A DNA stretch of 64,000 bases from Clonostachys chloroleuca. Its lineage: Eukaryota; Ascomycota; Sordariomycetes; Hypocreales; Bionectriaceae. The stretch lies in assembly GCA_037952775.1 (NCBI GenBank), contig JBANAY010000003.1:17856001-17920000 (forward strand), in the 5' to 3' direction. Below the pieces are notes generated by a model that had not been told where the DNA came from, did not search any database, and saw only the letters and a list, made by a program, of their open reading frames with translations. Below, piece by piece: positions 11,519 to 23,577 of the stretch. Each line of letters opens with the position of its first letter. Position 1 is the first letter of the stretch. The translations under genes and the position numbers were made by a program.

Positions 11519-14500
11519 TTTTATCAGACAACACCAAAGACGTACATCATGTAGAGTATATCAACATGTTTTTCTCCGCGTACAGCACAACTCGGCTCCA
11601 ATAGGGGCCAATTGGAGCACTTGGAGCAGCTACATGTGCGCCTATTGGTGGTTATGCTACGTCATCGCGATACAGGCTCCATCGTTGTCTCTCGGCAACC
11701 TGCCCAAGAGTCATTCGATGATATGGTCTTCTGTGCCCCGCCAGGAGAGGCCAGACTTAAGCTTCTGCCATCTCATCTTCCAGTACGAATGATGAAACTA
11801 CCATTTCGGCCCATTGTCTTTGCACTCATGGGGAGCCTGGGAAGGTAAAAATATCTGCAGGCATACGTACGCATATGCACGTACGTACATAGGTGTAGAA
11901 GCCCGAATTGCTAGTGGTTTGAGGACGGGACTCCTTCTCCCACTTCATTGGACACAGGCGGGCCATTGCATGGAGCACTCGATATGCAGTCTCGGATCCT
12001 TGGAAGACGCCGATCCGTATGGGTCGGTCCTTGGCTTTCCTTACAGTACGAGATTCACTGTTTTGGAGCACCAATCACATGAAATGAAGATGGGCCAAGA
12101 CTCCCACCCAAAGAGGTAGTGGTGCGGGCAAATTCCTGTTGCCAGCTGCGCTGGCGATGATTGATTCATCGCTGCCCTGGAACTGGGCCAAGCTAGAAGT
12201 CATTGTTTGGGTAGCAACTACAACTGGACTACGGAGTAGTTGGCGCGGCGATACGTCAGACATTTGAAGCAACCCACATGGTGGGGGAGAGAAGCCAGGG
12301 CACGGAAATTGTTCGTCAACATGAATTCTTCTTTCCCATATCGATGATGTACGATGGATGGATAAAAAGCCCATTGATTTTGGCAGCATTTAGCATAAAC
12401 AGGACTTTCGCCCCCGCATGTGCATTGCTTGTTACTGAATGGGCGAACTATTTGCTTGGGATTCAATTAGCCTGCCACCATTTGACCTGAGGTCCCAGCA
12501 AGTACACGACTTGGAAATCATAATCAGTTAATAAATATCCATAGCGTGTGGTCTGCCAAGCAGGTCATGGCCTGCCTCTTCTGCCCTGTTTTGCCTCCCG
12601 TGATCCAAGCCATCCAGGCTTGTTGAGACGTCGGTGTATCCGCCAGGAGTAATGGTGCGCATTCCAAGGACCAGAGAAACATGTGTGCAGCAGGTAAATA
12701 AGTAGGCGGGAAACCAAAGTATCGTCCGCGCCATCACTTGTTTCAAGCAGGCAAGGGGGTGGACACACAGCTAACGCCACGCCATCCGGAAGGCCTGGAA
12801 AGTGACTGGTCGCGATACTGTGATGTCTGCATCCAGCAGACTTGAGACAAAATAAATCTGCAGAAATCCAGTCATGGCTGTGTTTATTCTCGTTGCTAGA
12901 ACACGCTGGCACCACTGATACATGCAAGCAATCGTGAGATCGGAACCGGCAAATTGACCCTTCATTCTGGCTTCCATGGCACCGTATCTGGTAGATTACG
13001 GACAGGCCGGCTCTTTCTAGCCAAGAATTGGCATTGGCACGTCCTTATTTCTCGATACAGGACATCTCCCATGCACAACACCACTACACACTACCTACCT
13101 ACCTATATAGCTGGCGACTCTGGGCTTCAATGAGCACATCGAGGCAGCTGTTAGTTCCGTACTAGACGAGGAAGGGGGGTACTGTGTGAGCTTTCGTCTT
13201 AGATCCGTTACATATCATGATGGCTTGCCGCAAGGGGGCCCTTGTGGAGGGCACCTAACGGATGAGGAAAAGCGGCTACAACCTCTATCGGACGACCGAA
13301 GATGGGGCCAAATCTCGCCAAACGGCACGTGCATGATTATGGGCTTGATGTAGGTAGTATTCATTTTTGACGAGCGAGATTCCCGGAAGTTGTCAATCTC
13401 TGTTAGGACGTCTAGTCCAACATCACCGAGAAAGCAATTCACAATCGGCGAGATTGATAATTCTCAAAAGCGCGGTTACCGGCTCGTCGAGTCAGGCACT
13501 GGCGTTGGGTAGTCCAAACCTTGTGCCTGGCCATTGTTATCGTCGTTATCTTACGGGGCAGCTACTGTGCTGCAAATACTGTGTGGTCCTTGTCGTCGTT
13601 GCAACGGACATGCACACCCAAGATTACCTGGCTTCCGTCGAGATGATGTGGTAAGTAGTAATTAGCGGTGCCTGTCCCATGGATGCCGTGGAAGTCTCTT
13701 GGTCGGTGCGAATGAAGCTTGCGAACAATGGCAAGCTCAGCTGCCGAGTAATGCGGACGGTTGCTCCCAAAGGGCCTAAATGGCTGCTTTGACAGCGGCA
13801 ACAAGGTTGGATGGCTCCCGCCACCATCTTGGGCTCTGCAGCCTGCCGCGATGGACCGTTGCTGATTCGCACATCAACAACACTCGCCGCATCCTGGTGC
13901 ATGCCGCGGGTGTGAGCGCAGAAAAACTCGTACACAGGTACGTACCCAGACGTGCAAATCGCCATCATCGACCAGGAATCAGTGCTGTGGACGGGCCTAG
14001 TACATGCTGGCCCCCTGGACAACCCCTGTCGACGCCCCCTAGTTGGCCACCGGTGGGCGGGTCCGGGTTAGAGGTAGGAGCTGGTCCTCCACTCTCAATC
14101 ACGTCCGGAGAGCTTGTTTGTTCTCCCAGTCGTGTCGCTCCATGCTCCTGAGGACTTTTTCTATCCTCCAACCTTCGTAATCGTCCACCGGTTCGTCCTT
14201 TCACTCACTCCCTTTTCCCCTTCGCGCCGCTCGTTACAGGCTTAGAAGAGTCATCTTCTTCCACCTCTCATCCTTCGTTTTGATATAATTTGAGGCTTCT
14301 CCTCGCCCACAACGCTCGCGTCTCCCTAATTCCCGCTGCTTCACCCAGAAACCCGCCTTCCCCCTTAGCCCGACGGTTCGAGTCGAAAAATACACAACGA
14401 AGGTGCGTTCATGCCGGATCTGCTCGCAGTCACGATAGCTTCGCAATTCCCATTCCGCGAGTGTGTGTAGCTGTTTCCATCCACGACAGCTTGTTCTTCA

Positions 14501-14961
14501 CACCACTGCCCGTACATTCCATTCCACCTGCCCTGTCCACGTCCCTGCCACCTGCTCCCGACCATCTCGAACCGCCTCAAGACCATCATTCTGTGTGGTG
14601 GCGCATGCTGCCTGCTGGATGGCTCTGGCTCGAGTTGGAACGACGCAAAGCCCACATGCTCTCCCCTTTCATCAGAACTTTCCAATGCATTCAAGCACCA
14701 TCATCATCAACATCAGCATCAGCATCAACATAATCACTGCCAATCAATAAATTCCAGCCGGTTGGATGGCTGCATAGCATTACCATTTCTCACTGGACAT
14801 GTCAGTGTCACTTCACTTCCGTCTCTTGCCCAATTCGCTAAATCACACACTTGACCCATCGCTCCAAATCACCTGTTCCACCAAGGTCATTGTACAACAA
14901 CTTGGGCCGCGCTTCAACTTCTGTGTTCATTTTTCCACTAACACGCCTTAATTAGACTACA
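11519..14961. other. Long intergenic region upstream of the Ecm33-like gene
   Basis: This 3.4 kb holds no ORF with a recognisable domain. From about 14160 to 14960 it becomes pyrimidine-rich (CT-rich with CATCA repeats at 14700-14730), typical of the promoter and 5' UTR of a strongly expressed cell-wall gene. A short inverted motif ACTAC-GGA-GTAGT lies at 12228-12240 and a CTAC tetranucleotide run at about 13091-13103. A non-coding RNA cannot be ruled out. Confidence 0.55.
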
Positions 14962-16248
14962 ATGCGTTCCACCACGATTCTGGGTCTTGCCGGCTTGGCC
15001 AGCCTCGCTGCTGGTACGTAGCACCTTATAAACATCATCTTTGTTTGTGACTACAAGACTGACTCTTCGAACAGCCGCCGATTGCGACAAGGATTGGAAG
15101 ATCAGCTCCGCCGATGCTACCCTTGCCTGCGACACCCTCACAGGCAGTATCACTGTCGATTCTTCGCTCTCTGGCAGTCTCAACATCAGCGGCCCTAAGA
15201 AGATCACTGGTGACTTGACGATCAAGAATGCTACCAACCTAATCTCAATCACCAGCACGTCTATCGCCCAAATTGGAGGCAGCTTCACCCTCGAGGATCT
15301 CAACCAAGTTCAGTCCATCAGATTCAGCTCCCTGGACTCCATCAACGAGGTGTCAATTGTCAAGGCGCCTGCACTTCGGTCCCTTGTTTTCGGTAGCGAT
15401 GGTGTCACAAAGGCCAGCACCGTCCGTATCACTAACACTAATCTGGACAGCCTGAGCAGCTTTAAGCTCTCTACCGTCGACAGCCTCACCATCAATGACA
15501 ACCCTCAGATGGCTCAGTACGACTCTGCCCTCAGCAACATCACCACCGAGCTCGTCATCCGAGACAACGGTGAGAACATGGAGATTACCATGAGCAACCT
15601 CACCAAGGCCGGTGAGATTCAGATCGGTAGTGCCAAGAGTCTGAAGGTCCCCGCTCTCAAGTCCGCCAACTCTGTCAAGTTCGAGGCCAACGACCAGCTG
15701 GAGTCTTTCTCCGCCCCCAACCTGACGGAGGTCAAGAACGCCGTTTCCTTCACCAACAACCCCAAGCTCACCAACGTCTCTTTCCCTGTCCTGACCAAGA
15801 TCACCGGAGATCTTAAGATTGTGAACAACACTGAGATCAAGATCCTCGATGGATTCCCCGTCCTCACATCTGTTGAGACCATGTTCCTGGGCGGCAGCTT
15901 CGAAGAGTAAGTCATGAAACAATTACGCCGTGCAGTAGAACTTTAACCTGACTCAAAAATAGGATCGACATGCCCAAGCTTAACTCAGTCAACGGCCTTG
16001 CTAATGCCAGCTCAACCACCGATATCCAGGAATTCTGCAAGTTCTTCGACTCGCTGAAGTCCGCCAACAAGATCAAGGGTAGCGGTAGCAAGTGCACCAG
16101 CAACTACAAGAACGCCAACGGTGGAAGCAACAACACCTCTTCTGGTAACAACACGAGCAGCAACGACGACAGCGCCGCCGGATTCGTCGGTGTCAACGTC
16201 GCCGTTCTTGGTCTGGCTCTTGTCGCCGGTGTTGCCCACCTGCTGTAA
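14962..16248 (+). CDS. ecm33: Ecm33-like GPI-anchored cell-wall protein
   Basis: Three exons: 14962-15013, 15075-15906 and 15963-16248, total 389 residues. The first exon encodes the signal peptide MRSTTILGLAGLASLAA; the mature protein begins near ADCDKDW. The body is a receptor-L/leucine-rich beta-helix typical of Ecm33/Sps2 proteins, with repeats such as SGSLNISGPKKITGDLTI and LTKITGDLKIVNNTEIKIL. A Ser/Asn-rich linker (NGGSNNTSSGNNTSS) leads to a C-terminal hydrophobic GPI-anchor signal (GFVGVNVAVLGLALVAG). The family is needed for wall integrity and correct mannoprotein outer layers, acting at the plasma membrane and wall. Introns are 61 and 56 bases and the frame is intact. Codon use is strongly C-ending, suggesting high expression. 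Confidence 0.94.
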
Positions 16249-16716
16249 ATTTGGTCGAAAGGAATTGCTGCGAGGCAGACAAAATCTTGTGACGGATAGG
16301 AAATGGCGTTCCTTCACCTTCTCTGTATGTTTCAGACCTCGTTTGGTCAAGATGTAGTGAATTTTGCTTGCATTGCGCGTTGAAGGTCCCAGCCGAACTT
16401 GGCTTTCTTTCCTTGTTTCTTCTTTTTTTGCTTATGGGGAAATATGCACCAGAACTTAATGGATTGTGATTCGAGTAGAGCTTTCAATGAAACCACCACT
16501 TTCAATAACATTTTCCCTGCGTGATGAGCCTGGGGCAAGCACGTATAGACAAACCAACTTCTGTCGGGCCTATCTAGAGCACTCACTCCTGAGTGTCTCA
16601 CGCCCTTTAATCTACACAACAAACACATTCCTGGTACAACCAAGCCAAACAAACCCATAACCTTACGTGGGGCTTGCATTTAATATCACTTCACCTATAA
16701 CCCATCGCTAGCCTAA
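16249..16716. other. Convergent 3' intergenic region
   Basis: The Ecm33-like gene and the SPF45-like gene end toward each other here. AT-rich 3' UTR sequence; no supported gene. Confidence 0.6.
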
Positions 16717-18360
16717 TCATTGATAAATACCTTTCTCAAATTTTTCCACATCAAAGAATTTTGGTTTGATCGTGTTGCCATTGAACACTCGGCCGGCCAG
16801 AGCATCGACAGCCTTTAAACATATAATCATTGTCAGATAAGCGTAGTGTTTTCATCAGGATGAAGATTATCATTGGTTCACTTACCCGAAGCGCTGAGAC
16901 TTGATTCGTAAATTTGATAAAAACCTGCCGGCTAGTTTGGTCGATATATAGCCTCTCAACTCGCCCATACTACTCGAATGGTCAATAACAACTCTAAATT
17001 CGAGGCCAGCATAGCACCAGGAATGTAATCTCACCTTCTCTCCGCACTCCTCCCCAATTTCCTGGGCCAGGCCGTCGGCGATTTCCGCTTGGAGATCTGT
17101 TATGTTCTCAAGCATGTCCTGCAACACGATGACCTCGCTCATGACGCCGAACTTACTTGACTCCTCCTTCCTCTTGCCGCCGATGATCTTGCCCTTGCCG
17201 CCTGGCTCTGCCCAGCCGCCGCCGTCCGCGTCTGCCTTCTTGCGCCGCTTCTCGACCTGGACCTGCAGCGGGTTCACGATGCCGGACTCATCGGCACCGA
17301 GACCGGTTCCTCGCGTCCAGCCGTACTTTGACATCAGGCGGTGTGCGAAGCCGGCTTGGCCAGGGCGACTAGAGCGCGGGCCGTCGTCCTGAGGTTCGTT
17401 GGAGCTTCCTAGGCCCGGGCGGTCATCCATGTCTTCGTCTTCATCTTCTTGGTTCTGGGTGTTTTGAGTATATCGAATGGGAGCCCGAGATATCGTTGCC
17501 GAGTCTTCTGGGGGGGGCGGAGGAGGATAGTCGTCCCGTGGTGGCGCTGGTGGTGGGGGAGGAACAGTGTCTTGAGCTTGTGATGTTATAGTAGGGCGTG
17601 AAGAAGTCTCCTCTCCTGACTTTTCATCGGGGAAGGCTCTAGGTGGCGATGGGGGAGGCGGCGCGAAAGCGTTAAATGATGGGGGGCATATCGGTCTAAG
17701 GTCAGAAATGTTAGCAAAAATGCGCGGATCTGCTAGGGATCATGAATTTAGAAACGTGCTTTGAGGCATAGACCCTGTGTCCTCGCCATCTGATGAGTCG
17801 CTGTCCACGGGCTTCCTCCTGTGGTGGTAAAGTAGAGCTTTCCAGTCTCTAACCTCATCTATCTTCTCATCGCTGCGCACGTACTCATCGATATTGGTGG
17901 GCTTGGATGGATCGTACAGCTCCTCCCAGTCTGTTTGAACTTGGTACTCCTGTTTCCTCTTCTTCTTCTTCCGGCCTCCACGCTGGCGCTTCTCTCCCGT
18001 GCCGTATAGCCATTCGTCATCCTCGGTGGCCGCCCAGTCGGCAAGCCTGCTCTTCGGGACGGCTGCTCCTGCGGCAGCTTGTGGTTCCGTCGCAGCAGGC
18101 TCTCCGGCGGGTTTCGAGCTAACTTTGGGAAATGATTGCTTGGGTTTGTTTGCTTGCTTCGCTTGCGGGCGGCGGATGGGCTGAAACCGGAGCGACGGGT
18201 CGGCGAGTGGCTTAGATGTTGGCTCGCTCCCGGGCTGTTTGGTCTGGCTGTAGACTACTGGTGCGGAAGATATCGTGGCGGAGGATGGAGGAGGGTCCTT
18301 CGGGTCGAGAAGATTAGCATATAGCGAGAGACCACCGCCTCGAGGCGGCGGTTGTGCCAT
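16717..18360 (-). CDS. SPF45/RBM17 (DRT111)-like splicing factor with G-patch and UHM-type RRM
   Basis: Exons 18360-17756, 17695-17035, 16969-16886 and 16812-16717, total 481 residues. The start chosen is MAQPPPRGGGLSLYANLLDP; an upstream in-frame ATG at 18399 adds 13 unlikely residues. Order: N-terminal SLYANLLDP motif, Lys-rich stretch GGRKKKKRKQEYQ, a WEELYDPSKPTNIDEY segment, a Pro-rich linker (FAPPPPSPP), a G-patch near residues 315-360 (GFAHRLMSKYGWTRGTGLG), and a C-terminal RRM of the UHM kind (KYGRVERLYIDQ, QVFIKFTNQVSALRA, VFNGNTIKPKFFD). SPF45 proteins act in 3' splice-site choice by binding ULM motifs of U2 components. The first donor is weak (GTTTCT at 17755; GTCTAT at 17773 keeps the same phase), so the exon 1 end is the least certain point. 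Confidence 0.92.
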
Positions 18361-19436
18361 GATATGCTGTTTAGTCTGGGCAATCTTGAGACGGCACAAG
18401 TGTCGCGAGGGTCTGCGCGTTTCGCGCTGGCCACGGGGAGACGGAGCGAGGTAAGTGCGGTGCCTAACCTAAGTCGCCAGGCTATAGCACAGTCTGCGCC
18501 TTCGTATTATCAATAATTCTCAGGCTTCGGTCCGTCTTATTCCAAAGTTTGGCGAGCCTTGAGAGGCAGCTAGGAGCATAAATAAGTGTGACGAAGTGGA
18601 CAATGAACTTTTGATTGAGAGTCACTTGATGTTGGTTGGCTCTGTCGTATATCTTAGGGGTGTTACCGTTCTTAGGCTTGAAATACTATCGTGAATTAAT
18701 TCATACACGCGATGTTTCAAATGTTGGTTCCTAGGAAGCTTTGGTGTTGATGGTGTTGCTCGGAATAGGTTGGTTGGACGAATTGATTAATTAGCACTTT
18801 ACCTATCTAGGTATGGGCGGATGTTCATGCATGAAGCTCTTTCCGCCAAGTGTTGTATCTGTACCTGTCCTCTTAGGTGAGCTCTGCCTAAAGGCTCCTA
18901 GGTAAGGCAACACCAAACAACATAATTATTGCTATTACAGATCGTATAAAATACCTCAGGCATCAATTTCAACATGGAAATAATTCCAGCAGACAAATAA
19001 AGTGATTGAGTGGTGCCTGCCAGTTGGCCATCAGTCTTGGCAGGTGCCGACGGCCGTCGCACTTGACGCTGTAGTTCGGTTGAGTCAGGTCTAGGGTGGG
19101 TGGCCTGCCGCGCTTTTGAAGCTATTTGGTTTGTTTGTGTACATGTGCCCCTCCATGCCACCCCGCCAAAAAATCTCGCTTGTCCCTGGAAACCTTGCAG
19201 CAGCTCCAACGTCACCTGTTGGAACTCCATCAACCACAAACTCTCCCGGGGCACTTTGAAGGTTTCAGAAATCTCCAAACCTGGGCGCCGCGGCTCTTTC
19301 CCCCAATTTTACTCCTGCACCTACCGGTCACAGGATTTTTAACTGCGCCTTCTGGTGCGCGTCTCAATTTCCGTTCCTGGCCAGTCGACACTCACTCCCA
19401 CTAAATTCGACCGACCGCCTCCATACTCCGATTAAA
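18361..19436. other. Divergent intergenic region, SPF45-like and dbp5
   Basis: Bidirectional upstream region of two RNA-metabolism genes. The right part (about 19130-19430) is pyrimidine-rich and probably the dbp5 promoter and leader. No supported ORF. Confidence 0.6.
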
Positions 19437-21092
19437 ATGGCTGACCTTGCAAGCCGGATCACGAAGCCAGCGGATGATGCTGCGCCTGCATCCGAGACGC
19501 CTGCAGCAACCGATACCGCTGCTGCTGAAACCCACGTTGGCGATGCTCAGAATGATGGCGCTGTCGAGAGCCTTGGCGGCTCGGGACTCCAGGAGCCTGG
19601 TTACGAAGTTGAGATCACTCTGAGCGACCTTCAGCAAAACGAAGCCACCCCGTTCCACTCCGCCACGACTTGGGAAGATATCGGCCTGTACGTGACTAAA
19701 TGACTTCATCGATGACTGAATTTGTCTAATATAGAAATGCCCTGTTATAGGCGCGAAGAGCTTCACAAGGGCCTCTTGGCACTGAACTTCCTGAAGCCTT
19801 CCAAGGTCCAAGGCAAATCGCTCCCTCTCATGCTGAGCGACCCCCCTACAAACATGCTGGCACAGTCGCAATCTGGAACTGGAAAGACGGCTGCTTTCGT
19901 CACCGCGATATTGTCGCGTGTTGATTTCAGCAACCCTGATCAACCCCAGGCTTTAGCTCTGGCACCCAGCCGTGAGCTTGCTCGTCAGATTGAAGAGGTT
20001 ATCCGAGCCATCGGACATTTCATCCAGAACTTGAAAATTGCACCTGCTGTTCCTGGCGCTCTTCCTCGCGGCGAACCGGTTCGTTCTGCTGTTGTCGTGG
20101 GCACACCAGGAACTGTCATGGACATCATTCGCCGAAGGCAATTGGATGTCTCACAGTTGAAGGTCCTTGTTCTTGATGAAGCAGATAACATGTTGGACCA
20201 GCAAGGTCTCGGTGACCAATGCATGAGGGTCAAGGGGTATGTTCTCACTTTGCATGGCTACAATCCATTGCCCACGCTAACACCGAAACAAGCATGCTGC
20301 CCAAAACCATCCAGACTCTTCTCTTCTCCGCTACATTCCCTGAGAAGGTTCTTCAATACGCAAACAAGTTCGCGCCTAACGCGCATTCGCTTAAGCTCCA
20401 GCGTAGCGATCTCACAGTCAAGGGTATTTCCCAGATGTTTATCGATTGCCCCAACGACAGCACAAAGTATGACATTCTCTGCCGCCTGTATGGCCTCATG
20501 ACCATTGGACAGTCCGTCATCTTCGTCAAGGTACTTTCCCGAATGGGTCTCTTTTCATACTAGCAAACGGTTGTGCTGATTTCCAATGATTTAGACTCGA
20601 GAGAGCGCCAATGAGATTCAGCGACGAATGGTTGCAGACGGACACAAGGTCTCAGCTCTGCACGCCGCCTTTGATGGAAGTGAACGAGACGAGCTTCTTT
20701 CCAAATTCCGCAGCGGCGAGAGCAAAGTCCTGATCGCTACCAATGTTATCGCTCGAGGTATCGACGTATCCAGCGTGTCCATGGTCATCAACTACGACAT
20801 CCCCATGAAGGGACGAGGAGATACCGAGCCTGATACCGAGACATACCTTCACCGAATTGGACGAACCGGTCGTTTTGGCCGAGTCGGAGTTAGCATCAGC
20901 TTTGTGTACGACAAGAAGAGCTATGACGCTCTCAGCTCCATTGCCAACCATTATGGCATCGACCTCGTGAAGCTCGACACCGACGACTGGGATGACGCCG
21001 AGGAGCGTGTCAAGGAGGTGATCAAGAAGAACCGAGCGCAAGCCGCGTATGCACCCAGCGCAACCGACCCCCAGAAAACAGGAGCTGCTTAG
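19437..21092 (+). CDS. dbp5: DEAD-box ATP-dependent RNA helicase Dbp5
   Basis: Exons 19437-19687, 19751-20236, 20293-20530 and 20595-21092, total 491 residues. Dbp5 remodels mRNPs on the cytoplasmic face of the nuclear pore during mRNA export and also acts in translation termination. Motifs in order: TTWEDIGL upstream of the Q motif, NFLKPSKVQ, motif [25 protein letters not shown], motif [10 protein letters not shown], motif [41 protein letters not shown] and motif [33 protein letters not shown] is characteristic of Dbp5. The first intron ends at the second of two nearby acceptors (19750), the only one that restores L-R-E-E-L. The Ala-rich acidic N-terminal extension is normal. The frame is intact. 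Confidence 0.97.
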
Positions 21093-23577
21093 GGATGGCC
21101 TAATGGAGGATGGGGTTCCATGGACTGGGGATATCCTATTATATCCTAATTACGATGTGGTAGCGAGTGTAGGACCGAGTGGAGTCCTGCGAGAAGGTGT
21201 GAATGTGGTAGAGAAAGAAACGCCTAAGGGTGGCTAGCTGACTTTGGCCAAAAAATGTTTTGGCACACGTTCGTGATACTTAGCTTAGAACGATGACACG
21301 AGATACCAATGAAACCTGGAATGAAACTAAGATGCTGATCTCTACATCTAATCCAACCAACGAATTCTGTGTATCCTTTGGCAATGCTACCCAACCTCGA
21401 TATCATGTGGTCTTTGAAGATCGAGAATATGGAAATGATGCGCCAGTCACGTCTGTTCAGTTCAGACAAGGTGAGGCGGCTCTGTTTGTCTGGTGCAGTG
21501 AGACTCGCTGCCCGAAGGAGCGCCTTTTTGGCACGTGGGAGCTGTCTTCCAAGCTTTCGAACCTTTACCGATATGATATCTCATTGATCAGCCTCAAGGG
21601 GCCCAGGTGCAAATCTCATGCCAGGGTGGAGCGAGATGCGGTGGGCTACAAGCCAGACATTGGGCATCGCTCCGTATTATTATGTGCTGCTATAAGTTGT
21701 ACAGGAAACTACGCTCTCGCTTGCAAATGATTCGGGTTTGTTCGCGCATGAATAAGCCGTCTCACCTGTCTCCAGCCTGAACTCCACAAAACTGCTGTCT
21801 TGATCATCATTGACCTACCTACCTCGGATACACTGCATGCAAGTCGTGGATGCTGCCCAAAGAAGAACCACTGCGAAGCGCCGCTGCAATGCACTTTGCT
21901 GTGGTGTGCAGCGTAGTGCATTGCAGTAAGACCAAGACATTTGGGCAATGACATAGAGTTTAGGATTGCCTAAGAGAGTAACCCATCATAAACCCGTGCC
22001 GGCATCGTTCACACCCTCATTTTTTTTTTAGCTGCCCACGGAAGGGCTAAGAAAAGTGAGGCAATCCGGGAGGGACGAACCGGACGTGCATGGATCGGCT
22101 AGAAGAGGCGGGAGTACTCGAGCCACGTCACATGCTTGCGGAGGAAGAACGATATCGCTCAGTCCTTCGCGACTGCTACCCTCGACTTCTCGCCCTGCCC
22201 CGGGTGCTGCCCCAGCTTTGCGTTTTCCTTTCTTTTTCCCTTCGGGAATGGCTGCTGCGGGGAGCTGGGCTGGTATCCAATTGCCTGGAAGACTGAAGAT
22301 GGCACTTAGATTTACCTAGGGAGCTTTGGCCACTAGAAGCTGCCCAAAGGTACAGGGGAGCCATCCACTGCGAGATAGAAGTCAGGTAGAGTCGGTGGGC
22401 GAGATAAGGGGTCTCCTGGGAGGTACCTACCGCGCTAGGCAAGTGCGTACGTATTCCAGGTACCGGCCCAGTAGGAATCAATCGATTTTTTTTTTCGCGA
22501 CTTGCCAACACATCAGCCCAGCCCCCCTCCATTAACCAGGACGGTGCCCGCCGGCTATTGAAGATCCCGCCCCGGGCTTGGAAACGAACCAGTGCGGTTG
22601 GACTGTCACGCTGCAGCCAGTTAGGCCAATTGTTCCGATCAGGGATGTTGGGCCGCGATCTGGGCACCGGCCGGAGCGTGACCTGAACGGCCTCCCCTTC
22701 TCCCGACATGCTGCACCTCAAGCCCAACACTCAGGCAACGTGGCGCCAGTTGTGCCTGCATGCAGCCAACCGAGCCCAAGGCGCTACCGTCTATCGTCAG
22801 CGGGGAGCAATATTTCCCAACCTGCCCACGCCTGCTTGGGCCACCGACGTGTGGGGAGGGGGAGTGGGTTCTGCGCAATGGGCTGCTCGTCATAGGTGGT
22901 TGGTATTAATTACTGTCTTTTTTTATTTTCTGGTAGGCAAGTCTCTCACTCCGGCCTAAGTCGCTGTCGACAAACCCCTCAGTGGGATGATTCTTGGCCT
23001 GTTTCGGAATGTGCTGGCCGTGTCGATGGTGTTGTGCTTCTATCTAATAATGGGCGTGCCAGGCCTCATTCTGCTGGCGATCGACCTGGTGGCTTTTGGC
23101 ACGTTAACGAGCAGCCCATATATATTAATTCTGTCACCATCTTGCCTGATGCTATAGTCCCTGTCTAGCATTTGCCTTACCGCGATTTTGTCTTGTCTTG
23201 GCCGTGGCCATCCTCGTTTTACGCTCTTGCCGCCTTTTTGCCCCCATTCGCAGCCTATTGATTCATCCATTGCCAAATTCGTGAAGTCCACCGCAAGTCT
23301 GCAGAACAGGCCCCCAGTCCATACATATCATCTGTTTCATTCGATCTGCTCCCTTTCTTTTCCTTGTTGATCGTTTGTTCCTTATTCTTCTGTTATCGGC
23401 CCTCCATCCATCTGACTAACTCCTTCGCCTCACTCTTCCCAACCCTCTTCCCTGCCACCCTACTGCGGCTACCCGAATCGAATGCCCAACCCTCTGTGGA
23501 GCTTACATGGAAGTTGGAGTCCAAGCTCTCGCACTTCGAGATATTAGTGCTCTTGGGCCGTTAGCGGCTGCGAAAGC
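21093..23577. other. Intergenic upstream of the giant repeat gene
   Basis: About 2.5 kb between dbp5 and the next gene on the same strand. ORFs such as 21293-21730 show no domain or codon signal that I trust. The final 400 bases (about 23160-23570) are pyrimidine-rich and likely promoter and leader. No RNA gene recognised. Confidence 0.55.

Noticed and set aside
14368..14392. tRNA-like T-loop (GGTTCGAGTC)
   Set aside because: Flanks cannot form the T stem or acceptor stem and no A box is found at the right distance.
17681..17686. Possible fifteenth base gap at a G6 run in the SPF45-like gene
   Set aside because: One more base would read RYAPPSFNAF, which looks natural, but both available donors are phase 2 and the given sequence already yields an open frame (ICPPSFNAF) that continues correctly to the G-patch.
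21293..21730. 145-codon ORF after dbp5
   Set aside because: No family resemblance; probably chance within the 3' region.
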